From the NCBI GenBank assembly GCA_003254885.1, contig QANT01006469.1, forward strand, positions 1-64,000: a DNA stretch of 64,000 nt, in the 5' to 3' direction. The first letter of the stretch is position 1; each line of letters opens with the position of its first letter. A program made the translations under genes and the position numbers. Source of the DNA: Purshia tridentata (taxonomy: Eukaryota; Streptophyta; Magnoliopsida; Rosales; Rosaceae). Below are positions 46,726 to 59,135 of the stretch, piece after piece. Below the pieces are notes generated by a model. The model was not told the origin of the DNA, ran no database searches, and saw only the letters and a list, made by a program, of their open reading frames with translations.

Positions 46726-47805
46726 TCAATGATGCGTCTCCAAGAGATTAGAAATGCTTGATGTCCAGACTAAAGATTGATTTTCATCTTTAAACAAGAG
46801 CTTGATATTGCCATTGTTGCTCTTTAGGCTGATTGAAAGGCTGCCCTGAGCTTCCTGAGTTCCCTCCATCACATGCAAAATCTTGTCTGGAAATTGTTGA
46901 GTTGTTACTTACAATTCTAATAATTAAAAAGACAAAAATAATAAACTTTGATCTTACATTCCTTCGTTCTGGCTAAGAACCCCAGGTGCTTTTTTTGGAG
47001 GCTCAACATGAGCTGACTATGCTTTGAATATATGGAGGCCAACACATATCTTCTACTTCCTGGTTGAACAAAACCAATAAGATTGTCTTTTTTATACTTA
47101 ACAAGCAAATTAAGGCGGTGTTGAAAATCATGTCCCTGTATTTCTACCAGAAGGAGTGACTACTGATAGCTCGGCTTTTACTTGAACCAAATTTGGGGTT
47201 CTTGGGAAATAGGCATTGGCCATAGCCGTTGCTTTGAGTGCTGCAACTCCTCTTAAACCTGGCAAGTCATATCAAGTTAATGTGTGCTTTCTATAATAAT
47301 CCGAATTCCGGTGAAGGAAACACATCGAAACATTAATATTATTACATGTTGCAGCAGCAGCTGTAAGTGTGATCATGTCATCAGTTCTTTGGGTGGCCAA
47401 GCCGGAGTGGATGGCAGAAGAAACATGGGCCGTCTTTGCACCCAAAGACTCCGCAGCTTCAGCACATACCTTGGTAACCAGAGCTGCCGCAGAAGCAACA
47501 ATGTCGCCCCCTATGATGATGTGGTTGCCATTGCAATTATTGCCATGATCTTCTGGTGATTGTGTGCTGGCCTTGGCAGCAGCAACGCTGGCAATTGCTG
47601 CAGCCAAGCGCGTAACGGAAAGAGCAGCATGAACGCTAGCTGTGCGTAGTCGAATGTCTTCTTTCTTCTTCACTCTGTGCCGTCTGAATAAGCTGGTTAA
47701 GGATTTGCCTCCTAACCATCCTTTTGCGTGCTTTTTGTCCATCTAAGTAATTAAGGAAGTCTTTGAGTTCAAGTTAATTAAGTAGCACATGTGTGCATTA
47801 TGACT

Positions 47806-47854
<49 letters not shown>

Positions 47855-48464
47855 TACCCATATGTCATCGACGTCCCTGCTAGTGCTGATGATAGTGCTT
47901 GTACCATCTTGGTCTGCAGGCAACTCTTTTGTTGATTCTATCTCCATTTTTTCTACTGGTAGTTCCCCTGAACTAAACTTATCATCTGAAGGACACATGT
48001 CCTGTAAATTTAAAGAATCAGCTTAACTTAGTCCTGTACGTTAATTTAAATAATATTTTATGCAATATGTATGTGTTTTAATTAATTTGGTTTCTGACGT
48101 ACAACTGATGTAAAGATTTGTTGAAATTTATAAGCAGAGGGGCTCCATGAGCGACATAGAAACTCCATGGCATGGATGGGGTTATGTGGAATATCAATCT
48201 CCGAGGAGCTGCAGCAACAAGAAGAAGAAGATAATGTTTCTTTCTTCTTTAAGCACTGCTCTTCTCTGCTCCAACACTTCAGCTTTCCATTCTGATAATT
48301 AACGTACAATATATCTATAATTAATTTATATAGAAAAGGATCGAGGACAGACAATCCAGTAAATAAGTATATGGTAGACTCACTGTGTTAGTTGATTGGT
48401 GCTGCAGAGTTTTAAAGGAGACTGATCTGCAAGCTGGTGTAGTAAGTACTGGTATTTCCTCCAT
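46726..48464 (-). CDS. FORKED1-like protein (DUF828 plus PH_2)
   Basis: Family of FORKED1/VAN3-binding proteins, which act in vesicle traffic, PIN localisation and leaf vein patterning. Exons: 48384-48464, 48103-48291, 47858-48001, 47346-47742, 47148-47258, 46958-47059 and 46726-46886, totalling 394 aa. The N-terminus MEEIPVLTTPACRSVSF and HAMEFLCRSWSPSAYKF are DUF828 hallmarks. A basic patch (SLFRRHRVKKKEDIRLRTAS) leads into an Ala-rich helical region (HAALSVTRLAAAIASVAAAK). The PH_2 domain is spread over the last three exons: SRRYVLASIYSKHSQLMLSL, then KEYKILHVMEGTQE and DENQSLVWTSSISNLL. The domain is easy to miss because reading past exon 5 meets a stop at once. Intron 3 starts GTAATTT and then runs straight into (CT)20. 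Confidence 0.88.
47811..47850. repeat. (AG)20 microsatellite abutting a 5' splice site
   Basis: It occupies 40 of the 115 bases of FORKED1-like intron 3, starting seven bases inside the donor on the coding strand. Confidence 0.9.
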
Positions 48465-50370
48465 GACAGATTAATTATTCAAGTTCTAATTAATGCCACC
48501 TGCACTGAAATATCAAGATATAGGTATACTTGAGCAGGCCAGCAGCCCATATCCATGCATATTAATTCATTGATTAGTGTAGAGTCAGTACTTATAATTA
48601 AAAAGTAGAACATGCATAATCAATTAAACCTTAATGATGTTACCTAGCTAGGATAGGTTTTTTATGTCAAAAATATATGTAACAAACTTAGGACTTGAAA
48701 CCACGTAGCATACAGAGAAGATCGAGTTGTTTAAATAGGAAACTTCATCATTCATGGGAATGCTAATGTGTACCTTCAGTACTCTTCGGGGAGGGTGGCA
48801 AGTGGGAACTCAGAAATCAGAAAACTGAGTGAGACATTTACCCAAATAGAATGTTATTACTATATGTGTATATATAGCTCCTAGCTTTGTATATTCTATT
48901 TATAGGTAGGGATGGGATATCCAAAAATAATATAGTCTTGATAGATTCCGATCAAGATTCCATCTCAATCTTTACATATATAATATATGTCCATTCTTAT
49001 TCACTTTTCTTTTAAATACTGTATGTATTTAATGAGTAATTTTTGTTACAAGATTATAAATTTGGAACAAACGTTTAGTTTAAGATCAATCTAATCAATA
49101 ATTTAGATTTATAGTCTGACAACACAATATTACAAGGTTATCTTATCAAATTGTTGACCAAAAAAGAAAATGAAAAACATTATTGTATAGTATAAACATG
49201 GCCTTGGAAAGCTTAAGGAGCACTTAAAGTGGCATGGCAAAACAAAAGAATAGTGATAATTAACTAATAAGATGACCACATTTCACGTGCCACTATTCTT
49301 GATATCAACAAGCAGAGTTACTTATCTCAAGAGGGAGAGAGATTAATTATTGGCAAAAAATGGTAGGCATCCTGTAATTTGAGGGTTGATGAGGGCCCTG
49401 TGATCACGTGGAACCAAGGAACATGACCAATTAGGGATTTTTGTTCCCATGTGTATATAGGCAGCTGCACATGCATATATATAGGGATCCATGCGCCTCC
49501 GTATGTAGCTATCATCATCTACAATTTTGATGCACTAATTACTTAACTAGCATTCATGTGGTCCTTGAGCTACCACTATATTCAATTTGAGAGAACCTAT
49601 ATATATTGGATTGCCTAATATGATAATATGTCATCATCGGGCATTGTAGGGTTTTATTTGTACTTTTACTTTTAATTCAGGATCGATAGTTCAACAAAAT
49701 TTCATGCATCTACCTGTTTAATATGTTCATTTAGTACTATCTTTCACTTGTTAAAGCAAATCAGAGATCATACCGATCTGAATTGTAATTGCAATTACAA
49801 ACAGGAACAGGGTCGTTCAATCCCTATGGCTATATCATAATGAGACGTGTTGTTTTACTACCAATCCCAAATGCACGACCTGATTAAAGAAATAGCCCTA
49901 CTAGTTCAAGGCCATAGAGATTCACAAAAACTCAAAAATTTGCTTTCTTAACTGTATATAATTAGACATGTTGAAAAATCGGCTTTTAATGACGTGAAAA
50001 ATCTGATAGACTCTCCACACCCTATATTTGTTCATCAATACATGTGTTTCTGTAGTAAACTTATCTGCTGCCACAGATGCGAAACAATGTTCTGCATTTC
50101 AATCCTGACCAAGGAAAGAAGAGTTGGGAGGCAAAAAACAACATAGTGACTTGGACGGTTGAACCTATACAAGAAACCATAACCACAATTCCTGCGACAA
50201 GAACATGGTCATGCAGCTTTCATTTTCTAAACTTCATTTTCAACTTCCTGGCCCAACATATGCATTTATGGTGGTCTACTCTATAGCCTTTTCATCTTTC
50301 TTGAATTCTACTGCAGAAAAGTGTAGCCCGCAGACGTCAAAATGGTGATACAATCTTCTCAACAAGTCCA
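48465..50370. other. FORKED1-like promoter and CAND1 3' region
   Basis: About 1.9 kb of AT-rich DNA. A TATA-like stretch (TATATATAG and similar) lies near 48860-48880. CAND1 3' UTR probably occupies the right end. Open frames here (for example near 49327-49518 and 50077-50286) have no recognisable protein and are rejected. Confidence 0.45.
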
Positions 50371-53300
50371 TCATTCATTTCGGATGGAACAATACTTATC
50401 CCATAGTGCTGGAGATTTTGATATTTCATTCATAAGGTTCTTGAACTTAAGGTTGCAATCTCCACCACTGCAGGATAAAGAATATAACAAAACATTAGAA
50501 GATTTGTCAATGTCAAAATAAACACATGCACACAGGGAAATGAAAGCAAAATATAGGGGAAAGGAAGCTTAGTTCATCCTAAGACCCAACCACCTCTTTA
50601 GTCTAACACTAGCCAAGGACTACAGGGATTTCTGCCTTTACTTAATCACTCCAGCATACTAACACAGTGTTAGTAACACTCTACAAAGGGAGAACCAATC
50701 GAAAACAAGAGAAGTTCATGCAGACAGTATACCAGGACTTAGATAAAGAGCAAGGACCAAACCTTATACGATGCAAGGATGCAATTGCTCTAAGAGCACT
50801 GCGAATCATGTCTTCATTGCGATCTACTTCTTGCTTGACAGCATCTTGCTTTGGCTTAAAGTTAATAGTTTTTTGGAGAGGATCCACCAATGAGTCCAGC
50901 ACTGAAGAATGGAAAAAATTACATTACATATTAAATTGCAGCAAAGCTGAATCTTAGAGAAGAAAAATCAATAAAACTACTAACCTGCCAGTACAGCAGA
51001 TGGACACTTGTCTGCAAGCTTTGAGAGGATAAGATGGCAAGGCATCTTAACATCGTAATGATCTGAAAAATTGAAATCCGAATCAGTTGGTAAGGTAATA
51101 AATTTAATAAGCACTGCATGTTAACAACCCATCTTTTTTTCTTTTCTTCTGGTAGGAACAATCCACCTTCAAATTTGCATAAACAAAAACTAAACTCACC
51201 ATCCAGACCAGATCTAAGGTAAGGAACAATAAAAGATGAAGGGTTCACTTGATCAAGACAACTGTCCAGCAATGTGTCCACGCATTCAAATGCAGCCTTC
51301 CTCAACTCAAGCCCATCATCCACAATGTGCTTAAAAGGACCAAGATCAACTGTCCTGATTAATTCTTTCTGCACCCAGAATTTTAAAGCTAAATAAGACT
51401 CTGGCACAGGTGAACCACATGAATGAATGATGAGAAGAAAAAGAAAAGGTGTTCCATGTAACATGGAACGTCCACGACTGATAGGCAGACTAAACAAATT
51501 CAACTCATACTTCTAAGTAAGAATACAGGTAATAAATCCTAGAAAGGTTTTAATACCATCACTGTCTTATATTGTGCAAAATCAGTATATATCATAAATA
51601 CATCAACCACATAACATAGATAGAGTTTAAAACACTCAGCTTACCTTGATGACAGTTTGATCATAAAGAAGCGGCAGCAACTCTGGTAGAAGCCCCTTAA
51701 TGAGGTTTGGCTTATTGTGGGCAAATGTACTTAAAGCCAACACAGCCGCACGCCTAACATGCTATATGAGGCCACATCAAATCAGTCACCAAAATGTCTA
51801 AAAGTCCAAACCAACTTAGAACATTTAACAATACTGAAAACAGAAACAATCAAGGGAATAGAAAAATAATAATAATAACAATAATAATAATAAGATATGG
51901 TTTAAACCCAAACACTTTCATTAGTTGATCAAGCGTTAGAAGTCTAAGACTTACCCGGTCATGATCCTTAATAAGCATCAGGAATGATGATATTTCAGGA
52001 TATAAGATCTCATCTATCTTCTCTGGCCTCTCAACTACTGAATATTTAACTGCAATGACAACAGTAGCTCTTGTGAAAGCAGCTGGGCTGGTTGTTCGTA
52101 CCTATAGTAAGGAAATCAGGATTAAAAGATATAGATATGCAACTTATCAAATACTTTAATCATAAGCTTATGCAGAAGGCACAGGATCATTTGACCAGAT
52201 ACCTTAAGAGCAGGAACAAGTTTTGCAGGTTCAATAAGTGCAATTTTACCCAGACACTCAGCTACTACATTTCGAACACCCTCTTCCTCGCTTTCGCAGT
52301 GATTAAAAAGCAAATTAAGTATCTTCTCAACACTGGAATCCTGAAACTCTGCTTTATCTACAGATTGCCTTACAATGACCTGCAAAATGGGTGAAAAGTG
52401 AACTTATATCGGATGGAACAGGCATTATCAGGAAACAAATTCAGGCTCTTAAAGTTCAGAAGAATGTACCTCCTTCAATGAGTGAAGCAAAAGATACTGT
52501 TTTTTCTGCTGATTGTCAATCTGGTCCAAGATAAAAGGCAAATACTTGAATAGGTTACCAACAGCAATATTGCCAAGAGCATAAGAAGCTGCAGACTTTA
52601 TCTCTTCAAAAGGGGATTGAAAGGACTCGATGACAATATTCTCTATATGGGCATGAGAGCTTAGATCTTTCCTCCTACCAATCTCCCCGAGACATAACAA
52701 AGCAAGGTGCTGCTTAGCCTATATCAAATGAAGAAGGACGTAATTATATTGTACTCGATTAAAATAATAATCATAAATCATATAAAGTCAATTAGTCTTC
52801 CCTTGTATTATAACCAGGTTTTGCTTACAACCACCAAAATCATGTCAATTTTTAAGATTACCCTTACTAAGTTAGGTTTTTTTTTTTTTTTGGGGGGNTT
52901 GGGGGAGGGGGGGGGGGTGGGGAGGAGGAGAGGGGAGCAGGTTGGTGCCTTACTGAATTTGTACTGCTGTCGTCTTTGAGGATTTGGGTAAGCATATTCA
53001 CAGTAGATGAACATTTCCGATCACCAGCAGCAAGGCAAAGGACAGCAACACATTGAGCTATTGAATACAAAGCTTGTTTTGCAACCCCGCCCGATTGGGG
53101 AGATGGTTTAGCACTTGATAGAAGAGAGTCTAGCAAGGCATCAAAACTTGTGTTTGCAGAATACACCAACGAAGCAAAAAAGTTTTGCAATGCCTGCAGT
53201 ATACAACAAAGAATGTATTCAAACATGTGCAAAGTTTCTAGACGAAGACAAAACGCCAGCAAGACACACAAAAAATTACCAAAAGGGCTTGCCCCTGTAG

Positions 53301-56300
53301 CAATGAGCTTTTAATCAATGTTAGTGCTTGTGGAAGAACTTTGTTTCTAACAGCCAAACCAACAACTGGGCTTGACCTGTCAGCCATTAAGGTGCAGCAG
53401 AGCTCCAGGGCAAGGGCCGTCATATGCAAGTCTGAATCACTGGAAAGGGGTATTGAATGGAAACTAGGATTCAGAAATCAAACTACCCAACCAACAATTA
53501 CACAAAACAATGAAAGGAATTAAAAAAAAAAAAAGACATAACAAAAGGGTGAAGTAGCAAGAGAAAACCTTATCAGTGTAGCAAGTTCTACAATAATAAC
53601 TTCATAAGCTGATGAACCAATTTTATCCCCATAAGCAACAATTAGAGAATTCAGGGTCCCCAATGTTGCCTGCCTCAAAGGCCGATTAGCCTGATCTCCA
53701 AAACGGGAAAGAAAGTTAGAAAATATGTCATACATCCTTTTTAGTGGTTCTAAACAATCTTCATGAAACTTATTTGTAAAAGAAACTATGAAGTCAACAT
53801 CAGATTAAGAAAATTCCCATACCTTCCTTAAGAATGCAGTCAACTCTGCAATCACTTGCTCCAAAACACAAGATAGATCTATTCGTAGTCGGGAAGCAGC
53901 AATGACAGCAAATGCCTGGAAGCAAAATGCTTAAGGTCTTAGAAACTAAACTAAACACAGAGACAGAGAAATAAACAATCCCACATGTATGTCTACAGAA
54001 AAGAAAGCCCAAAAAATAGACATGGGCATACAGACAACAAACGAACATGCACATAATAAAAAAGTGAGCAGAAGAACCACCTTAACAGCTGTAAGTCGAG
54101 TAATCTCATTTCCCATCCGATCAACAAGGACAGGAAGGCACACAGGTAATTCATCATTGAGGTTATCACCAAATGTCGACACAACTAGTCCCATGCAAGA
54201 TATCGCACATTCCTTTACCTCCTGCATAAGAATAGAAATGAATATAGACGAAAACATTTATGAGTTATGATCTATTAGTAAAATTTTAAGAGGAATTTCA
54301 CTGACCTGATCTTGATCTTGGTTTGTCAAGCGTGACATTATGGCCTTATATATAGGATGAACATAAGGCTTAAAATCAAAACCGATCCCCTACATGCAAA
54401 AACCAAATCATGTAAATAAGGAATGGTTTAAAAGGATCTCAAGCCAAAGTATGTCCACTAATTCACCTCAATATCTGGGCGAACAACACGGACAAGTTCC
54501 CCACACACTCTTAATGCCTCAGCTGTGACTTTGTAATAACGCTCTCCCACAGCAGATAAAACAGGACTAGAAAGAGCCTGCAATGAAATCAGTTTAAAAT
54601 GTCATCCAACCTATGGATAATGCAATTTGTGGCTATTTCTCAAGACCATTACAACTAATTATGATACAAGTAAAGCAATATATTTTAACAAAAATAAGAA
54701 CAGTACTGCATAGTAATAGAATAAAAACTGTGCATCCTCAAAATACGATAACCTGCTTTCTAAAAGTTATTGTATCAGCATTCCGCTCCTCCCCCCAATA
54801 TAAAAATAAAGTTACCAGCAGATTTCATAACATGGCATACTAGTATAAATGCTCCTAGCTCTACAAAATTTATTTGATGAAAAAATAAGAGGTGCTGCAC
54901 TTACCTTGATGTAAGGATGGAAAACAGAAGGAGAATGCGAAGCCAACACCAATCTTGTAAATATAAGAGCTTCAATCTTCAAATTGGAGGTAGAGGACTT
55001 GTCCTAGAAGAATTTACGAGAAACCCAAAGAGAAGAAAAAAATAAACAGGGGAACAAATATCAGCATCAGAGAAAAACTATAATAGTTCAAAATATATTT
55101 CCAAATTGAGACAATTTTACTTACACTTAATGCCTTTTCAATTCCTGGAATGAGTGATCCAATGTGGTCTGCCAGGCAATCTGGCAAGACCACCACAAGT
55201 TCTTTCAAAACAGAAAATGCACCAACCTGCAAATAGTTAAATGTTAGTCATAATAGGCCCATAACAGACAACCCAAATATTGACATAGGCAATTTCTACC
55301 TTTGTCTTGATAGATTTCTCACGTAGCTGCCTATTTATAGATCTGACAATCTTGGGCACTTCTTGCTTCAATAACCATCTTGGACTGCATAATATGCCAA
55401 TAAGTTAGCATAGGGATACAATTTTAATCACGTTACATATAAATTTTTGGCCAATATCACATTGCATATGATTGATAACCAGAAAACCATGCAACTCAAG
55501 CAAAACTAACTGTCTAAAGTTGTAGAAGATGATCATGAAGTAAAAGAAATCAGTAGCATGCAATAAACATTTATAACTTAGGAACTAAGATAAGTTTAAT
55601 TCCTGTGTTAAGATTTCTAAAACCCAGCCACCCAAGCACGCACTAAATAAGAGGGAAGGACGAAAGCATACTTCATGTAATACAACTAACTTACCTCAGT
55701 TCATTTATGTCAATCTGTCCTTTTGTAACATTTCCAGTTTGCTGCAACAGTTCAATGAATGTATTGAAAACATCCATCTGCAGCAAAATAAATCGGATAA
55801 TCAACCCCAGGAAGCATAATGAAAAGATCCACTAATGTTCATTCTGGCTTACCTTGACATTTTCTTCCCTCTCTTTAAATCTGTCAATCAATTTTGGACA
55901 AGCCTGCACAAAAGCAGAATACCACATTTAATGAGTTCTTACCAAAACCCAAAATCATGAAAGCAACCCTTTCATTGCAAAAATTTAACATAATTGAAGT
56001 ACTATTGTGAGCATTGAAAAAAATTAAACATCAAATTTCAAGTCGGCAAGAAACACTTACCAAGTAGTACAAGTATAAATGCAAAACCATATTTTATAAA
56101 TATATCAAAAATACATGATAGACCACACAATAACATAATGAGAAGCTTCAAAAGCAAATGCAAAGATACCTCCTCATAAAGATTCGAAAGCATCTCAGGA
56201 CGGGACATAATTAATGCTGCTAAGCATTTAGCAGCTGCTCTTCGGACCTTCCAGCTGACATCTTCATCATCCGTGTATTCATTCGCACTCTCACTACACA

Positions 56301-59135
56301 ATATAAAAAGAAGACAGCATTAGAAATTCTATTGTGTACCTGTAGTCAAGCATAACCTCAAACATAGATAAAAAACATACTCATCTTCCTCCTCCTCATG
56401 AGTTTCATCATCAGTGTCCTCCTCCATGTTATCAGTGAAGTTTGGGTCATAACTTAGATATTCCAAGTTAAGATGAAGAATTTCATCACAATAGGAAGAA
56501 ATATCCCTGGGGCACCTAAGCAGAAAGCTTTCTAGTGCCTGCAGTCAAAATATAGCACATACGAGCAAATCCAATATGAACACAAGTTACATAACAACTT
56601 TATATATAATCCTAGAGGTAAGTGAAGCATACCAAAGCAAAAAAAATAAAAAATATACAGTACCTGCAAGCTGTACTCACGAAGCTCTTCATCATTCTCT
56701 GATGCACTTGTGCAGTAATTAATTAACACTGGGACAGTGTCAGCAAGATGGGGTCCAAAACGATATCCAACAGCACGACTGAACACCAAGATATCAATTA
56801 CCACATAAATTTTAACCTCTAGAGTCTAGACCATAAGCACATTATCTAATAATAAATTTAGATACTTGTACATGCATGGAAAACTACCAAGACAATAATA
56901 TCACGTGCCCCAATTGTTTTTTTAAGAAAATCATCCTTTATTACCTCAACTATAATTGGAAAAATGAAAACAAACGCATTACTTCAAAACATACATATCA
57001 CAAAGCTCACCTTAAAGCACCAATCATCTGAATATTTGTACGAGTCAATTCTGATTTTGTGCCTTTATTTCTCAAGTGCTGAACAACTTCAGTGGTTGCC
57101 TTTGCTAATAAATCATCTGACAAGCTTGAAGCAAGACATGCTAACAAAACAATTTGTCAAGTACAGTTTACTATTTCATATGTAGAGCAAGACAAGGCAA
57201 GGCTAGGTCTAATTTGAAAATATCAATTGTCACCAAAATCGACTGTAGTAGCATGGTAGCACAAAATCAATGAGGCTTCTAAATACATCCTTTATTATAT
57301 GAAAAATCTGAGTGCTCAGGAAATTTTTAGATTATAGAAATAATTTGATAATAAAAACCCAAAACAGAACCCCTAGTTTTGGCTGGTAAAAAGAAAAAAA
57401 GAAACAACCAAAATGAGTGGAACTCAGACAAATTGTGACTGGTGGCAGCAGTCATATCCCAAAGGGCCTTCAGATAAGGCAAAGCAAAATAAAGCTGATG
57501 ACATTGAGCAAAAAAACCTTATTGAATAAGTATTGAAATAAGCATATAATTGATTGCACAAGATCCAGTGAATCTTACCAATGCACGAAACAGTTTTCTT
57601 CCTCACACTGGCTTGATTGGAACTCAACTGAGACAACAGAGCACCTAATAGCTGCTCATGGTCAGTTGCCATTAGACTGCCAAACTTATGAAGGACATCA
57701 CATAAGATATCAAGGCATTCACATTTTATCTCTGTGCTCATTCCCTGGGGTAAATTGCAACAAAAAAAATTAGCAATTGGCATCTAAGAACAGTGATGCA
57801 TTGGCATAATGAAAGAATCCGATGGAAAAACAGCTGACAGCAGAAAAAATGAAATATAATTCTAGTTAATAAGCTCTCTGTTAAAAATTCAAAATCCAGA
57901 GGGAATGCAGAGAGTAAGAGTCATTGCTCAATTTAACTAAGGGATATATGAAACCAACTGATGCACATCAATTCTTCTGTTGTTGTAAGGTTGTCAGTCA
58001 CAAATCCTTTTCAATGTTTATACAGCCTTAACAATTTCCAAAGTTTCATAATCTACAATTTTTAACTAAGGTCATGATATTAATATGTTTTCAAGTATCA
58101 CTAAGGTCATGATTTGTATAAGTTTTCCAACTACATAAGCAAATTATCACTTTTCTGTTAGTTACTTCGTCTCCAATTTTGTAGTATCCAACATATATTA
58201 TAAAATAATAAAGTGAGGCTTTACCAAAAAATAAGAAATCTATTCATCACAATTCCATTTCATTATAAACTAATAAGATTTCCCAACTCACTGGGCTAAT
58301 AATTCCTTTGATCAGCTGTGGCAAAATAGACACAAGAATAGACTGTGCAAGATATTGAGTAGAAACTTCAGCAACAATAGTCTTCAAAGCTATGCTTGCA
58401 ATGTCACGATGCTGATCCTTCTCCTTTAGCAATTTTTCACAAAGTCTATTTGCCATCTCCACAACTCGTGGCTCGCTTACCTTCTTAACTAATGGAGCAA
58501 GACTGCAGTATTACATAAAAACAACAGCAACAACAAAATAATCAAACAAAAAGTAAAGAAATACAAAAACATTATGAGTTTGTAACGATACAAAACATGA
58601 AATTTGTAATGAATGATGAAAAATAAATACAATTGAAGCAAACATGATGTGACCAGAGCAAAAACATCTCTGATTGAGTAAACATGATGTGACCAGAGCA
58701 AAAACATCTCTGATTGAGTAAAAGGGATAACCAGATACAAAGTCTGTACCATTTTACTGCCAATCCAGATACATCACCAGCAACATCATCAAGTTGCTGA
58801 ATAATAATACTTGACAGCTTTATCTCTAGATCCGAATCAGCTTTAAAATTATATTTGTTTAATTCGTTCAACAAATCAGATGTTGCCATATATCTGTAAT
58901 CCTTATCCTTGCCCGTCATCTGCAAAACAAACTCAATCAAGTCAAAACATATCACGCATGCAGCACGGCCGAATGAATGGGTAAGCACGCAACCGGTATA
59001 AACACATTTATATTCCTTCATTCCTTGTGCAGACATATCCACAAGCACGCCCAGAAACACACTACTAATCGTTGAAACAAAAGCCTAAAAGGATCATACC
59101 TTCTCCAGTATACCGGTCATTGCCATGTTCGCCAT
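50371..59135 (-). CDS. CAND1: Cullin-associated NEDD8-dissociated protein 1
   Basis: HEAT-repeat protein that binds unneddylated cullin-RBX1 and exchanges SCF substrate adaptors; in plants it affects auxin and other hormone signalling. I traced 28 exons: 59100-59135, 58750-58919, 58292-58502, 57579-57744, 57011-57140, 56664-56778, 56381-56538, 56170-56293, 55853-55903, 55695-55777, 55300-55384, 55125-55226, 54905-55003, 54467-54577, 54306-54389, 54081-54221, 53823-53915, 53569-53690, 53280-53439, 52954-53193, 52470-52718, 52203-52379, 51955-52101, 51645-51761, 51200-51368, 50985-51062, 50763-50901 and 50371-50467. They total 1217 aa, near the Arabidopsis length. Landmarks: NLLNEL-type [11 protein letters not shown], the acidic EDTDDE run near residue 320, [29 protein letters not shown], and the C-terminal TIP120 region ([12 protein letters not shown]) ending IRNE. 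Confidence 0.96.
52881..52930. other. Poly-T/poly-G stretch with an undetermined base
   Basis: A run of T, then G-rich sequence with one N at 52898, lies in CAND1 intron 20. It is a low-quality or collapsed homopolymer spot in the assembly, not a biological feature I can interpret. Confidence 0.85.
58641..58720. repeat. Perfect 40-bp tandem duplication in CAND1 intron 2
   Basis: The unit starting AACATGATGTGACCAGAGCA occurs at 58641-58680 and again at 58681-58720 without a mismatch. The exon boundaries at 58750 and 58502 are untouched. Confidence 0.92.

Noticed and set aside
49327-49518. Minus-strand 63-codon frame
   Set aside because: AT-rich intergenic DNA, no family resemblance, no splice context.
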